Shown here: one piece after another, positions 53,015-61,647 of the stretch
How positions within the stretch are numbered: the first letter of the stretch is position 1
How the letters are laid out: each line of letters opens with the position of its first letter
Origin: Massilia rubra
GTDB lineage: Bacteria > Pseudomonadota > Gammaproteobacteria > Burkholderiales > Burkholderiaceae_D
Assembly (NCBI RefSeq): GCF_011682065.1
Contig: NZ_VUYU01000001.1
Coordinates: 62,001-126,000 of the forward strand
Reading direction: 5' to 3'
DNA length: 64,000 nt
Program-made: the position numbers and the translations under genes
Notes under the pieces: generated by a model
Databases searched by the model: none
What the model was told of the DNA's origin: nothing
The model's input: the letters and a program-made list of their open reading frames with translations, nothing else

Positions 53015-53812
53015 ATGAACAAGAAATTCATTGAAGTGCAGCACGCCGAGATGGTGTTCGAGACCCGCAAGGGCCGCTTTCACGCGCTCAGCAACGTCAA
53101 CCTGACGGTGGCGCAGGGCGAGTTCGTCACCCTGATCGGCCACTCGGGTTGCGGCAAGTCGACCCTGCTCAACCTGTTGGCGGGCTTGACCAAGGCTAGC
53201 GACGGCGCCCTGATCTGCGCCGGGCGCGAGATTGCCGGACCATCGCCCGAGCGCGGCGTGGTGTTCCAGAATCACTCGCTGTTGCCATGGCTGAGCTGCT
53301 TCGAGAATGTGTACCTGGCGGTCGAGCGCGTGTTCGCGAGCAAGGAGTCAGGCAGCCAGATGCGCGAGCGCACCACGGCGGCGCTGGCGCTGGTGGGGCT
53401 GGACGCGGCGGCCCGCAAGCGGCCGAACGAAATCTCGGGCGGCATGAAACAGCGCGTCGGCATTGCCCGCGCGCTGTCGATGGAGCCGAAGGTGCTGCTG
53501 ATGGACGAGCCCTTCGGCGCGCTCGACGCCCTCACGCGCGCGCACCTGCAAGATGAATTGCTGCGCATCGTGGTCCGCACCGGCTCCACCGTGGTGATGG
53601 TGACCCACGACGTGGACGAGGCGGTGCTGCTGTCGGACCGCATCGTGATGATGAGCAACGGGCCGGCCGCCACCATCGGCGACATCGTGCGGGTAGCGCT
53701 GGCACGCCCGCGCGAGCGGCTGGCGCTGGCGCATGACCGGCAGTACATGGACTACCGCACGCGCGTGCTGGAGTTTTTGTATCAGCGCCAGGCACGGCCG
53801 CAGGCGGCGTAG
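53015..53812 (+). CDS. nrtD: Nitrate-type ABC transporter ATPase
   Basis: The ATG at 53015 directly follows the permease stop and gives 265 aa; an earlier in-frame ATG at 52994 is possible. It has Walker A LIGHSGCGKSTLL, Q-loop FQNHSLLPW, signature ISGGMKQRVGIARAL, Walker B VLLMDEPFGALD and the His switch VTHDVDEA. Size and lack of a C-terminal NrtA-like domain identify it as an NrtD-type ATPase. It powers import through the permease. Confidence 0.92.
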   Translation: MNKKFIEVQHAEMVFETRKGRFHALSNVNLTVAQGEFVTLIGHSGCGKSTLLNLLAGLTKASDGALICAGREIAGPSPERGVVFQNHSLLPWLSCFENVYLAVERVFASKESGSQMRERTTAALALVGLDAAARKRPNEISGGMKQRVGIARALSMEPKVLLMDEPFGALDALTRAHLQDELLRIVVRTGSTVVMVTHDVDEAVLLSDRIVMMSNGPAATIGDIVRVALARPRERLALAHDRQYMDYRTRVLEFLYQRQARPQAA

Positions 53813-53833
53813 GGCAGGCGGCGCCGCAGCCTG

Positions 53834-54679
53834 TCAGGCGATATCGAGCACGATCGGTTGATGGTCCGAGGCCGCCGTTTCCGACTGCACTTCCACCTCC
53901 GTCACGCGCTGCGCCAGATCGTTCGTGACGAAAAAGTAGTCGAAGCAATCGGCCCGCTCCGGCCACTTGAAGCCATGCAAGCCGGCGGTGGGCGCGCGCG
54001 CGATCTCCGGATGGCGCAGGCGCCAGGCGTCCACCAGCGGCAGCGCGATGTTGTCGTCGGGCGTGATCAATTCCTGGTAGTCGGGCGAATCGGGCGTGAA
54101 GTTGAAGTCGCCGCAATAGATCGCGGAACCGGGGCGGAAACCGAGCTGGTAGGGCGAATCCATGCTCGGGTCCGGTTGAAAGATACGCGCCCGTTCGCAC
54201 GCTTCCCAATGCAGGTACTTGAGATGCCGCACCTGCGCCATGCGCTGCAGCGGCGAGTAATATTCGAGGTGCGTGGTCAGCACGCGCACCTTGCCGCCGG
54301 GGGCGTCGATGACGGCTTCGATCAACCCGCGCGGCATGCCGGCCGGACTGTTCGGATCGGGCGGCCACGGCAGCAGGTAGCGGTGCACCTGGTTGATGCG
54401 GTATTTGGAGAGCAACATATTGCCGAACTGGCGCGGCAGGTTGTTCTGGTAGATTTCGCTGGTCGGTTCGATCACCGGCTGGTAGCCACCAAAGGCGCCC
54501 GCCAACTGGCGGAACTGGTTGGATGTCGCGTTGCCTTCGAGCTCAGCATGATTTGACGCAACTTCTTGCAGGCAAATCACATCGGGATTTAATTTGCGCA
54601 ACACATCGATGATGGCGTGAATGCGGATCCTGCCATCCTTGCCGCAACCCCAGTGAATATTCCAGCTAACAACACGCAT
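53834..54679 (-). CDS. Endonuclease/exonuclease/phosphatase family protein (second copy)
   Basis: The 281-aa protein has the EEP motifs VVSWNIHWG near the N-terminus, VICLQEVA with the metal-binding Glu, VLTTHLEYYSPL, YCGDFNFTP and the C-terminal SDHQPIVLDI. No signal peptide. Similar to but clearly not a recent duplicate of the protein at 43087. Substrate unknown; DNA repair and phosphoinositide phosphatases share the fold. It converges with the nitrate operon. Confidence 0.85.
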   Translation of the reverse strand: MRVVSWNIHWGCGKDGRIRIHAIIDVLRKLNPDVICLQEVASNHAELEGNATSNQFRQLAGAFGGYQPVIEPTSEIYQNNLPRQFGNMLLSKYRINQVHRYLLPWPPDPNSPAGMPRGLIEAVIDAPGGKVRVLTTHLEYYSPLQRMAQVRHLKYLHWEACERARIFQPDPSMDSPYQLGFRPGSAIYCGDFNFTPDSPDYQELITPDDNIALPLVDAWRLRHPEIARAPTAGLHGFKWPERADCFDYFFVTNDLAQRVTEVEVQSETAASDHQPIVLDIA

Positions 54680-54786
54680 ACAGCACCTCCGGAAAAACAG
54701 AACCGGGCGAGTGTGCCATTCTTTGGAAAAATACGGTACACGGTAGGATCGTCATCCGCTCCGCACGTGCGCCGCGCGGGTGTTGG

Positions 54787-55827
54787 TCAGACCACCTTGA
54801 TCTCGTCGAGCGGCCAGCGCGGGCGCACATTGAAGCCGTAGTCGCGCGTGGCCGCGTCGGGGTTGATTTGCAGGCGCATGGCGCCGGCAAAGGCGATCAT
54901 GGCGCCGTTATCGGTGCAAAATTCCAGCTCCGGATAGAACACGCGGAATTTCTTGGCCGACGCCGCCGCGTTGAGCGAGGCGCGCAGCTGCGAGTTGGCG
55001 CCCACGCCGCCGGCGATCACCAGCCGTTTGAGGCCCGTGTGGCGCAGCGCGCTGACGCACTTGGCGGTCAAGACATCGACGATGGCGTCGACGAAGCCGC
55101 GCGCGATATTGGCCTTGTCCTGTTCGCAGATATTGGCGATGACTTTTTCTTCGTGGTTCTTCACCACCGTCAGCACGGCCGTTTTCAGGCCCGAGAAGCT
55201 GAAGTTGAAGTCTTTCGAGTGCAGCATGGGACGCGGCAGCTTGTAGGCCAGCGGATCGCCGAATTCGGCCAGGCGTGAAATCGCCGGGCCGCCGGGGTAG
55301 CCCAGGCCGAGCAGCTTGGCCGACTTGTCGAACGCCTCGCCGGCCGCGTCGTCCAGCGTTTCTCCGAGCAGGGTGTACTGGCCGACGCCATCGACCCGCA
55401 TCAACTGCGTATGGCCGCCCGAAACGAGCAGCGCGATGAAGGGGAACTGCGGCGGATCGGAGGCCAGCAGCGGCGAGAGCAGGTGGCCTTCGAGGTGGTG
55501 CACGCCGAGCACCGGCTTGTCGAGCGCCAGCGCAAGGCTGCACGCGATCGACGAGCCGACCAGCAGCGCACCGGCCAGGCCCGGGCCCTGGGTGTAGGCG
55601 ATGGCGTCGATGTCGGCCATGGCCACGCCGGCGCGCGAGAGGGTTTCTTCGAGCAGCGGGATGGCGCGCCGGATATGGTCGCGCGAGGCCAGTTCCGGCA
55701 CCACGCCGCCATATTCTTCGTGCATGGCGACCTGCGAATGCAGGGCGTGGGAGAGCAAGCCGCGTTGCGTGTCGTACAACGCAAGGCCGGTTTCATCGCA
55801 GGAGGATTCGACGCCGAGAACAATCAT
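54787..55827 (-). CDS. tsaD: tRNA N6-adenosine threonylcarbamoyltransferase TsaD
   Basis: The start at 55827 ([19 protein letters not shown]) gives 346 aa. The ASKHA-fold strings include [28 protein letters not shown]-like [29 protein letters not shown] with zinc His residues, [10 protein letters not shown] and [14 protein letters not shown]. It transfers the threonylcarbamoyl group to A37 in t6A synthesis with TsaB and TsaE. A REPIN lies between it and the DAHP synthase gene. Confidence 0.97.
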   Translation of the reverse strand: MIVLGVESSCDETGLALYDTQRGLLSHALHSQVAMHEEYGGVVPELASRDHIRRAIPLLEETLSRAGVAMADIDAIAYTQGPGLAGALLVGSSIACSLALALDKPVLGVHHLEGHLLSPLLASDPPQFPFIALLVSGGHTQLMRVDGVGQYTLLGETLDDAAGEAFDKSAKLLGLGYPGGPAISRLAEFGDPLAYKLPRPMLHSKDFNFSFSGLKTAVLTVVKNHEEKVIANICEQDKANIARGFVDAIVDVLTAKCVSALRHTGLKRLVIAGGVGANSQLRASLNAAASAKKFRVFYPELEFCTDNGAMIAFAGAMRLQINPDAATRDYGFNVRPRWPLDEIKVV

Positions 55828-55874
55828 GGAGGGTATGGAAGATAAGGGGGAATGCGCCATTGTAAAGCACTGCC

Positions 55875-55965
55875 CCGTCGTTCCCGCGCAGGCGGGAACC
55901 CAAGTCCGTCGATAAGCCGTTAGCTGCGCTACGTCCTTGGGTTCCCGCCTGCGCGGGAACGACGG
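55875..55965. repeat. REPIN-like element, copy 3
   Basis: Arms 55875-55904 and 55936-55965 are inverted repeats with a 31-nt loop, and each holds the hairpin TTCCCGC/GCGGGAA. Compared with copy 1, the TCATTCC positions read TCGTTCC. Confidence 0.85.
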
Positions 55966-55981
55966 CTCTGAGGGGGGGGCT

Positions 55982-57043
55982 TTAAGGACGCTGCAACAGC
56001 TCCGCGTGCGCGGCGCGCAGCATCTTCTCGGTCGCATCCCAGTCGATGCAGCCGTCGGTGACCGAACAACCATACTTCAACTGCGTCAGATCCGCCGGGA
56101 TCTTCTGGTTGCCGCCGACGATATTCGACTCGATCATCACGCCCACCAGCGATTTGTTCCCGTGCCGGATCTGCTGCACCACGTCCGACATCACCAGCGG
56201 CTGCAACTCCGGCTTCTTGTAGCTGTTCGCATGCGAGCAGTCGACCACCAGGTTGGCCGGCAGCTTGGCTTTTTCAAGCGCCTGCTCCGCAATCGCGATC
56301 GACACCGAATCGTAATTCGGACGTCCATCGCCGCCGCGCAGCACCACGTGCCCGTAGGCGTTGCCGCTGGTGCGCACGATCGACACCGTGCCCTGGCCGT
56401 TGATGCCCAGGAACGAGTGCGGATGCGCCGACGACAAAATGGCGTTGATCGCGATGCTGATGTCGCCATCGGTGCCGTTCTTGAAACCGACCGGCGTCGA
56501 CAAACCCGACGACATCTCGCGGTGCGTCTGCGATTCGGTGGTGCGCGCGCCGATCGCGGTCCAGGCGATCAGGTCGCCCAGGTACTGCGGCGAAATCGGG
56601 TCCAGCGCTTCGGTGGCGGTGGGCAGGCCCATTTCGCAGACGTCCAGCAGGAAGCGGCGCGCCTTTTCCATGCCTTCGTCGACGCGGAAGGAATCGTCCA
56701 TGTGCGGGTCGTTGATATAGCCCTTCCAGCCGGTCGTGGTGCGCGGCTTTTCGAAATACACGCGCATCACCAGCAGCATGGTGTCGGCCACTTCGGCCTG
56801 CAGCGCCTTGAGGCGGTGCGCATAGTCGATGCCGGCCACCGGGTCGTGGATCGAGCACGGGCCCACGACGACGAACAGGCGCTTGTCCTTGCGGTCGATG
56901 ATGTCGCGCAGGGCGGCGCGGCCCTGCATGACCGTGGCGAACGCGCTGTCGGTCAGGGGGAGGCGCTTGTGCAGCTCTTCCGGGGTCGGCATGGTCGCGA
57001 ACGACGTGACGTTGGTATTTTCGATGTCTGGAGTAGTAATCAT
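55982..57043 (-). CDS. aroG: 3-deoxy-7-phosphoheptulonate (DAHP) synthase
   Basis: The start at 57043 gives 353 aa, as in E. coli AroG/F/H. The visible family strings are [96 protein letters not shown] and [15 protein letters not shown]. It condenses erythrose-4-phosphate with PEP, the first step to aromatic amino acids. Which amino acid inhibits it cannot be told from sequence by eye. Confidence 0.95.
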   Translation of the reverse strand: MITTPDIENTNVTSFATMPTPEELHKRLPLTDSAFATVMQGRAALRDIIDRKDKRLFVVVGPCSIHDPVAGIDYAHRLKALQAEVADTMLLVMRVYFEKPRTTTGWKGYINDPHMDDSFRVDEGMEKARRFLLDVCEMGLPTATEALDPISPQYLGDLIAWTAIGARTTESQTHREMSSGLSTPVGFKNGTDGDISIAINAILSSAHPHSFLGINGQGTVSIVRTSGNAYGHVVLRGGDGRPNYDSVSIAIAEQALEKAKLPANLVVDCSHANSYKKPELQPLVMSDVVQQIRHGNKSLVGVMIESNIVGGNQKIPADLTQLKYGCSVTDGCIDWDATEKMLRAAHAELLQRP

Positions 57044-57215
57044 GAAGGCTGCTTTTTCTCGTGTTTTTCGGCGTGGATACGGGAGTTTAGCCCGAATCGG
57101 GCACTCTTGCACAAGCTGCATCAAAAGCCGGCCCGATTGCGACGGTGCGTGTCATCAACGAGTCATCTCGCCCGTTTAAGCTTGCCGGCTTCTCAACTGC
57201 CTATCACGAGCTGTC

Positions 57216-58904
57216 ATGACCCAACCGAATTCGCGCCGCAAGTTCCTTCGCAACCTCTCTCTCGGGACCGTCGCGGCGTCCGGCGTCGCACTGGCCGGCT
57301 GCGGCGGCAGCGATGGCGGCGATATCGATGTCCGCTTCGCGCACGGCGTCGCCAGCGGCGATCCGCTGAGCGACCGCGTCATCGTCTGGACCCGCATCGG
57401 CACCGCCGCCAGCGGCGATATCGACGTCAGTTGGGAGCTCTCCGAAGACAGCAACTTCGCCGTCATCGCCGCCAAAGGCAGCACCAGCACCGGCCCGGCG
57501 CGCGACTACACCGTCAAGGTCGACGTGACCGGGCTGGCCGCGAATCGCGCCTATTACTACCGCTTCGTGGCGTACGGCGTGGTCTCGCCGGTCGGCCGCA
57601 CCAAGACGATCGGCAGCGGCAACCTGGCGCAGGTCAAGCTGGCGGTGTTCAGCTGCACCAACTACCCGGCAGGCTACTTCCACGTCTACGCCGAAGCGGC
57701 AAAACTGAACGACATCGACGCCGCCATCCATTTGGGCGACTATATCTACGAATACGCCAAGGACGGTTACGCCGCCAAGGACGCCGAGGCGATGGGCCGC
57801 GTGTCGGTGCCGGCCAACGAGATCATTACCCTGAGCGACTACCGGCGCCGCTATGCCCAGTACCGCGCCGACAAGGACCTGCAGGCGCTGCACGCGCGCA
57901 TGCCCTTCATCACCGTGTGGGACGATCACGAACTGGCCAACGACACCTGGCGCGAAGGTGCGGAGAACCACGACCCGGCCACCGAAGGCCTGTTCCTGGC
58001 GCGCCGCCAGATGGCGATCCAGGCCTACAACGAGTGGATGCCGATCCGCCTGCCGGACGCCAGCAAGCCCGATCGCATCTACCGTTCCTTCGACTTCGGC
58101 AACCTGCTGTCGCTGCACATGCTCGACACGCGCGTGATCGGGCGCGACAAGCAGCTCGCTTACCCAAGCTACGTCGGCGCCGGCGGCGCGTTCAACGGCG
58201 CCGCGTTCGCGGCCGATGCGGGCAACCCGGCGCGCCAGCTGATGGGCCTTGAGCAAACCACCTGGCTCAAAGGCCAGCTGACCAAGTCGAGCGCCACCTG
58301 GCAGATGCTGGGCCAGCAGGTGCTGATGGCGCGCATGAACCTGCCGGCGCCGCTGGTGCTGGGCGCAATCGGCTTCGGCGCCTACGTCGCGCTGCTGGCC
58401 AAAGCGAAGAGCGCGCCGGCCAGCTTGAGCGCGGCCGAACAGCAGATCCTGGCCCAGCCATCGGTGCCATACAACCTCGATGCGTGGGACGGCTACCAGG
58501 CCGCGCGCGAAACCGTGCTGGCCACCGCCAAAGCGCTGAACAAGAACCTGGTGGTGCTGGCCGGCGACACGCACAACGCATGGGCCAGCGACCTGGCCGA
58601 CATGAACGGGCAGGCGGTCGGGGTGGAGTTCGGGGTGTCGTCGGTGACCTCGCCGGGTTTTGAAGAGATTTTCAAGAACGAGGATCCGGCGCTGGTGGCG
58701 GCCGGCCTGGAACAGATCATCGGGCCGCTGGTGTACGCGGAAACGAAGTCGCGCGGCTTCATGGTGGTGACGGTGACGCCGCTGGACGCGCGCGCCGAGT
58801 ACCGTTTTGTGAGCACGGTCAAGTCGACCAGCTACACGGTCGTGCCAGGCAAGGTCCTCAAGACGCTGCCGGGCGCCGCCAACCGCAAGCTGATCGCAGC
58901 ATAG
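57216..58904 (+). CDS. phoD: Alkaline phosphatase D (PhoD), Tat-exported lipoprotein
   Basis: The 562-aa protein begins with a Tat signal (SRRKFLRNLSLGTVAASGVALAGC) that ends in a lipobox-like LAGC, so a Tat-exported lipoprotein is likely. FAHGVASGDPLSDRVIVWTRI, FSCTNYPAGYFHVYAEAA, AIHLGDYIYEYA, FITVWDDHELANDTWREG and VVLAGDTHNAW are PhoD family strings, the last three carrying metal ligands. It hydrolyses phosphodiesters and monoesters outside the cytoplasm, usually under phosphate limitation. A Pho box was not located. Confidence 0.92.
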   Translation: MTQPNSRRKFLRNLSLGTVAASGVALAGCGGSDGGDIDVRFAHGVASGDPLSDRVIVWTRIGTAASGDIDVSWELSEDSNFAVIAAKGSTSTGPARDYTVKVDVTGLAANRAYYYRFVAYGVVSPVGRTKTIGSGNLAQVKLAVFSCTNYPAGYFHVYAEAAKLNDIDAAIHLGDYIYEYAKDGYAAKDAEAMGRVSVPANEIITLSDYRRRYAQYRADKDLQALHARMPFITVWDDHELANDTWREGAENHDPATEGLFLARRQMAIQAYNEWMPIRLPDASKPDRIYRSFDFGNLLSLHMLDTRVIGRDKQLAYPSYVGAGGAFNGAAFAADAGNPARQLMGLEQTTWLKGQLTKSSATWQMLGQQVLMARMNLPAPLVLGAIGFGAYVALLAKAKSAPASLSAAEQQILAQPSVPYNLDAWDGYQAARETVLATAKALNKNLVVLAGDTHNAWASDLADMNGQAVGVEFGVSSVTSPGFEEIFKNEDPALVAAGLEQIIGPLVYAETKSRGFMVVTVTPLDARAEYRFVSTVKSTSYTVVPGKVLKTLPGAANRKLIAA

Positions 58905-58912
58905 CGCCGGAC

Positions 58913-58956
58913 AAAAAAGGGGGACGAGGCGCACGGTGGAATGCGGCTCCGTCCCC
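58913..58956 (-). terminator. Intrinsic terminator of the DUF4331-HupE operon
   Basis: On the minus strand GGGGACGGAG pairs with CTCGTCCCC across a GC-rich stem, followed by TTTTTT (complement of 58913-58918). It lies 20 bp after the HupE-like stop. Confidence 0.75.
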
Positions 58957-58975
58957 AAAACCACGCACTAACGCA

Positions 58976-60100
58976 CTACACGGGCAGCACCTTCATGTCG
59001 AAGGCGCGCTCGAACAGCCATACGCCGGCGATCAGGGCGATGACGACCGAGCCGGTGCTCATCAACTGGCGGTAGAACCAGGTGCGGCGCGTCAGGAAGG
59101 CCAGCGGCAGGAACGCCGCCACGATCGCCAGCTGCCCCAGTTCCACGCCGACGTTAAAACCGGCCAGGCTTAGCACCAGCGCACCTTGCGGCAGTCCCAG
59201 GTCGGCCAGCACGCCGGCAAAGCCGAAGCCGTGAATCAGGCCGAACGCAAACGCCGCCAATGGCCGCCGTCCGCGAAACAGCGGGTAAAGGTTATTCACC
59301 GCCGCCAGCACCACCGAGGCCGCAATCGCCGACTCCACCCAGCGCGACGGCAGCGACAGCACCTGCAGGCTGGCCAGGGTCAATGTCAGCGAATGCGCCA
59401 GCGTGAACGCGGTTACCACCTTGAGCACGTCGATAAAGGCGGCCCTGAGGGTTTGCGCCTGTTTCATCGCGAGCGGGGCGATCACCGCCGGCAGCAGCAG
59501 CGAGAGCAGGAACAGGATATGGTCGAAGCCGATCCAGATATGCCAGACGCCGTGCTTGACGTAGTCGGCGAACTGGGCGAACTTGCCCGCTGCGCGCAGC
59601 GGCAGGTCCTGGCGCGCCGCCTCGGGGCTGAAGATGGCCGTCGATGTGGCGCCATCATGTTCCAGCTTGACCAGGCCCTTGTGCTGCGGATCGAGGTCGG
59701 CGAACAGGCGGTAGCTAACGCCCAGGGCCGCGCCGGCGGCGGGGCAGGTGGCGCGAAAACGCAGCACCGTGTAGGCGCCATCGGTGTGATTGTCGATCAA
59801 CTGCTCGCCGGCGACGATGGGGCAGGGGGCGTCGCCGCTGGTGAGCGCCAGGCGCGCCAGCGCGTAGTTGGCGATGGCGTCGTGCTGGCTGCGGATTTCA
59901 TCCCAGGTCAGCGCGCCGTCGCCGTCCTGGTCGAGATTCAAAGCAAATTCCAGGTCGCGCAGGGCGATGTCCCATTGGCCGCTGATCTGCTGTCCGGCGA
60001 CCTTGAGGGTCAGGTAGCTGTCGCTCGGCTTGTGGGCGCGCGCCGGCGCGGCCACCAGGGCCAGGGCCAGCGTCAGGAGGGCCAGGAAGCCGCGGCCCAT
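58976..60100 (-). CDS. HupE/UreJ_2-family membrane protein with an EF-hand
   Basis: An ATG at 60100 overlaps the TPR gene stop as TGATG and gives 374 aa. A signal peptide (residues 1-22) is followed by a periplasmic domain. This includes a perfect 12-residue EF-hand loop, DQDGDGALTWDE at residues 57-68 (Asp 57, 59, 61, Gly 62, Leu 64, Glu 68). From about 180 there are 6-7 membrane helices with the HupE/UreJ marks HGVWHIWIGFDHILFLLSLL and FGLIHGFGFAGVLADLGLP. HupE and UreJ relatives move nickel or cobalt; the metal here is not known. Last gene of the four-gene operon. Confidence 0.85.
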   Translation of the reverse strand: MGRGFLALLTLALALVAAPARAHKPSDSYLTLKVAGQQISGQWDIALRDLEFALNLDQDGDGALTWDEIRSQHDAIANYALARLALTSGDAPCPIVAGEQLIDNHTDGAYTVLRFRATCPAAGAALGVSYRLFADLDPQHKGLVKLEHDGATSTAIFSPEAARQDLPLRAAGKFAQFADYVKHGVWHIWIGFDHILFLLSLLLPAVIAPLAMKQAQTLRAAFIDVLKVVTAFTLAHSLTLTLASLQVLSLPSRWVESAIAASVVLAAVNNLYPLFRGRRPLAAFAFGLIHGFGFAGVLADLGLPQGALVLSLAGFNVGVELGQLAIVAAFLPLAFLTRRTWFYRQLMSTGSVVIALIAGVWLFERAFDMKVLPV

Positions 60101-61296
60101 CACGTGCCCGCCCTGATCTGCTTGACCAGGCGCGCCACGGCCACGTCTTCCAGCGCATGTTTCGCGACCCAGTCGATGACCGGTGCGGCGGCGGCCTTGT
60201 CGCCCGCCTTGGCGGCCGCTTCGAGCAGAATGATCATGTCGGCCGATTCCTTTTGCACCGCCCAGTTTTGCTGCGCCAGCGCCAGTGCGGTGTTGGCGTT
60301 AGCGCGGATGTGCAGTTCGTAGCGCGCCTGTTCGCGCTGGTGGACGGTGTCGCCGCGCCGCATGGCGGCCTCAAAACGTGCCTTCAGTTCGGCGTCGGCA
60401 TTGCGCAGCGCGTCGCCCGCACCCGCGCCACCCTGGCGCAGGGCCAGCGCATGGCGCAGCAGCAGGGCGTCGATGCGGGTGTGGTCCTTGACGAGTGCAA
60501 TGACCTCGGGCGCGCGCCGCTGGTCCAGCAAAAAATCGGCGTAGGCGCCGAGCAGGTAGCTGTCGCGCGCGTCCAGCGCCAGCGCGCGCTTGAAGCGTTC
60601 TTCGGCGGCCCTGGCGTCGCCGCGCCGCTGCGCCATTTCGCCCAGCAGGGTCAGGACCCAGACCTGCATGCCGGCGTCGGCTTCCTGGTTGCGGCGCAGG
60701 GTCATCTCGAGCAGCGCTTCGCTTTTGGCTGCACGTCCGGTCATGGCGCCCACATTCGCCACGCAGGTAATCGTCACCAGTTCGGTCGACAGCGACGACA
60801 GGCGCGCGCAGCTCGCGGTGGCGGCCTGGTAGTCGCCGCGCACGGTCTGCACGATGGCGCGCGTGAGCCAGGCTTGCGGATTGGCCGGGTCGGCGACGAC
60901 GATGGCGTCCAGGTCGCGCAGCGCTTCGGCGAAGTGGTGGGTGCTTTGCAGCAGGATGGCGCGCAGCAGGCGCACCTCGGGCGGGGGCGCCGCCATCGAC
61001 CACCACGGCGCCAGCGCGGCCTGGGCGTAGCCGAAGTAGCGCGGATCGGTTTCCTGGCGCGCTACCGCGATGTAGCGCTGCGCGGTGCGGCTGGCCAGCG
61101 CCAGGTCGCTCGGGCTGGCGGCCAGTTGCGCGCGCAAGGTGGCCAGTTCGCGCTGGACCGGGTCGGCGCGGCGCGGCAGGCGCTCGAGCACGGTGCTGCC
61201 GCTGGCCGGAATGTGCGGCGCGGCCTGCGCCAGCGGCGCCAGGAGCGCGTACGCCAGCAGCGCCGGTGCGGTAAGGCGTGCGAATCGTGTCGGCAT
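60100..61296 (-). CDS. Periplasmic tetratricopeptide-repeat protein
   Basis: The 398-aa protein has a signal peptide (MPTRFARLTAPALLAYALLAPLAQA) and at least four TPR-like helical pairs, for example FAEALRDLDAIVVADPANPQAWLTRAIVQTVRGDYQAA and DARAAEERFKRALALDARDSYLLGAYADFLLDQRR. TPR proteins scaffold other proteins. It is coupled by TGATG to the HupE-like gene and lies 90 bp downstream of the small lipoprotein gene, so it should hold partners in the envelope. Confidence 0.82.
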   Translation of the reverse strand: MPTRFARLTAPALLAYALLAPLAQAAPHIPASGSTVLERLPRRADPVQRELATLRAQLAASPSDLALASRTAQRYIAVARQETDPRYFGYAQAALAPWWSMAAPPPEVRLLRAILLQSTHHFAEALRDLDAIVVADPANPQAWLTRAIVQTVRGDYQAATASCARLSSLSTELVTITCVANVGAMTGRAAKSEALLEMTLRRNQEADAGMQVWVLTLLGEMAQRRGDARAAEERFKRALALDARDSYLLGAYADFLLDQRRAPEVIALVKDHTRIDALLLRHALALRQGGAGAGDALRNADAELKARFEAAMRRGDTVHQREQARYELHIRANANTALALAQQNWAVQKESADMIILLEAAAKAGDKAAAAPVIDWVAKHALEDVAVARLVKQIRAGT

Positions 61297-61386
61297 GGTG
61301 TGTTCCCGGTGCGTGAGAATTATTCTGTTTTTTTGGGTACGACTCCGGCCGGAAAGCTGCTTCCCGGCCGGATGGACTGCAAGTGC

Positions 61387-61626
61387 TTACAAGGCCGACG
61401 GTTCCGTGTCTTCCGGCGCGGTGCTGGCGATGGCGTCGATGGCGACCGCTTCGCTGTCGTCCGGCATGGCCGCCACGGTCGTCTTCACGGTGGTGAAAAA
61501 GGCGTCGGCGACCGGGCCGGTTGGTGGCGGCGGTGGCGTCAGCACGTCCGGCGGCGACGAGGTTTGCGTGTCGCTGCCGCAGGCGGTCAGCAACAGCATG
61601 GCGCAGATCAGACTGAGTTTTTTCAT
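61387..61626 (-). CDS. Small Pro-rich lipoprotein, 79 aa
   Basis: The protein begins MKKLSLICAMLLLTAC, with a lipobox LTAC and lipidated Cys at residue 16. The mature part starts SDTQTSSPPDVLTPPPPPTGPV and ends acidic (DDSEAVAIDAIASTAPEDTEPSAL). No domain recognised. It sits between the DUF4331 and TPR genes in the same orientation. Confidence 0.72.
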   Translation of the reverse strand: MKKLSLICAMLLLTACGSDTQTSSPPDVLTPPPPPTGPVADAFFTTVKTTVAAMPDDSEAVAIDAIASTAPEDTEPSAL

Positions 61627-61647
61627 GGTGCTCTCCTGATGTGGTGA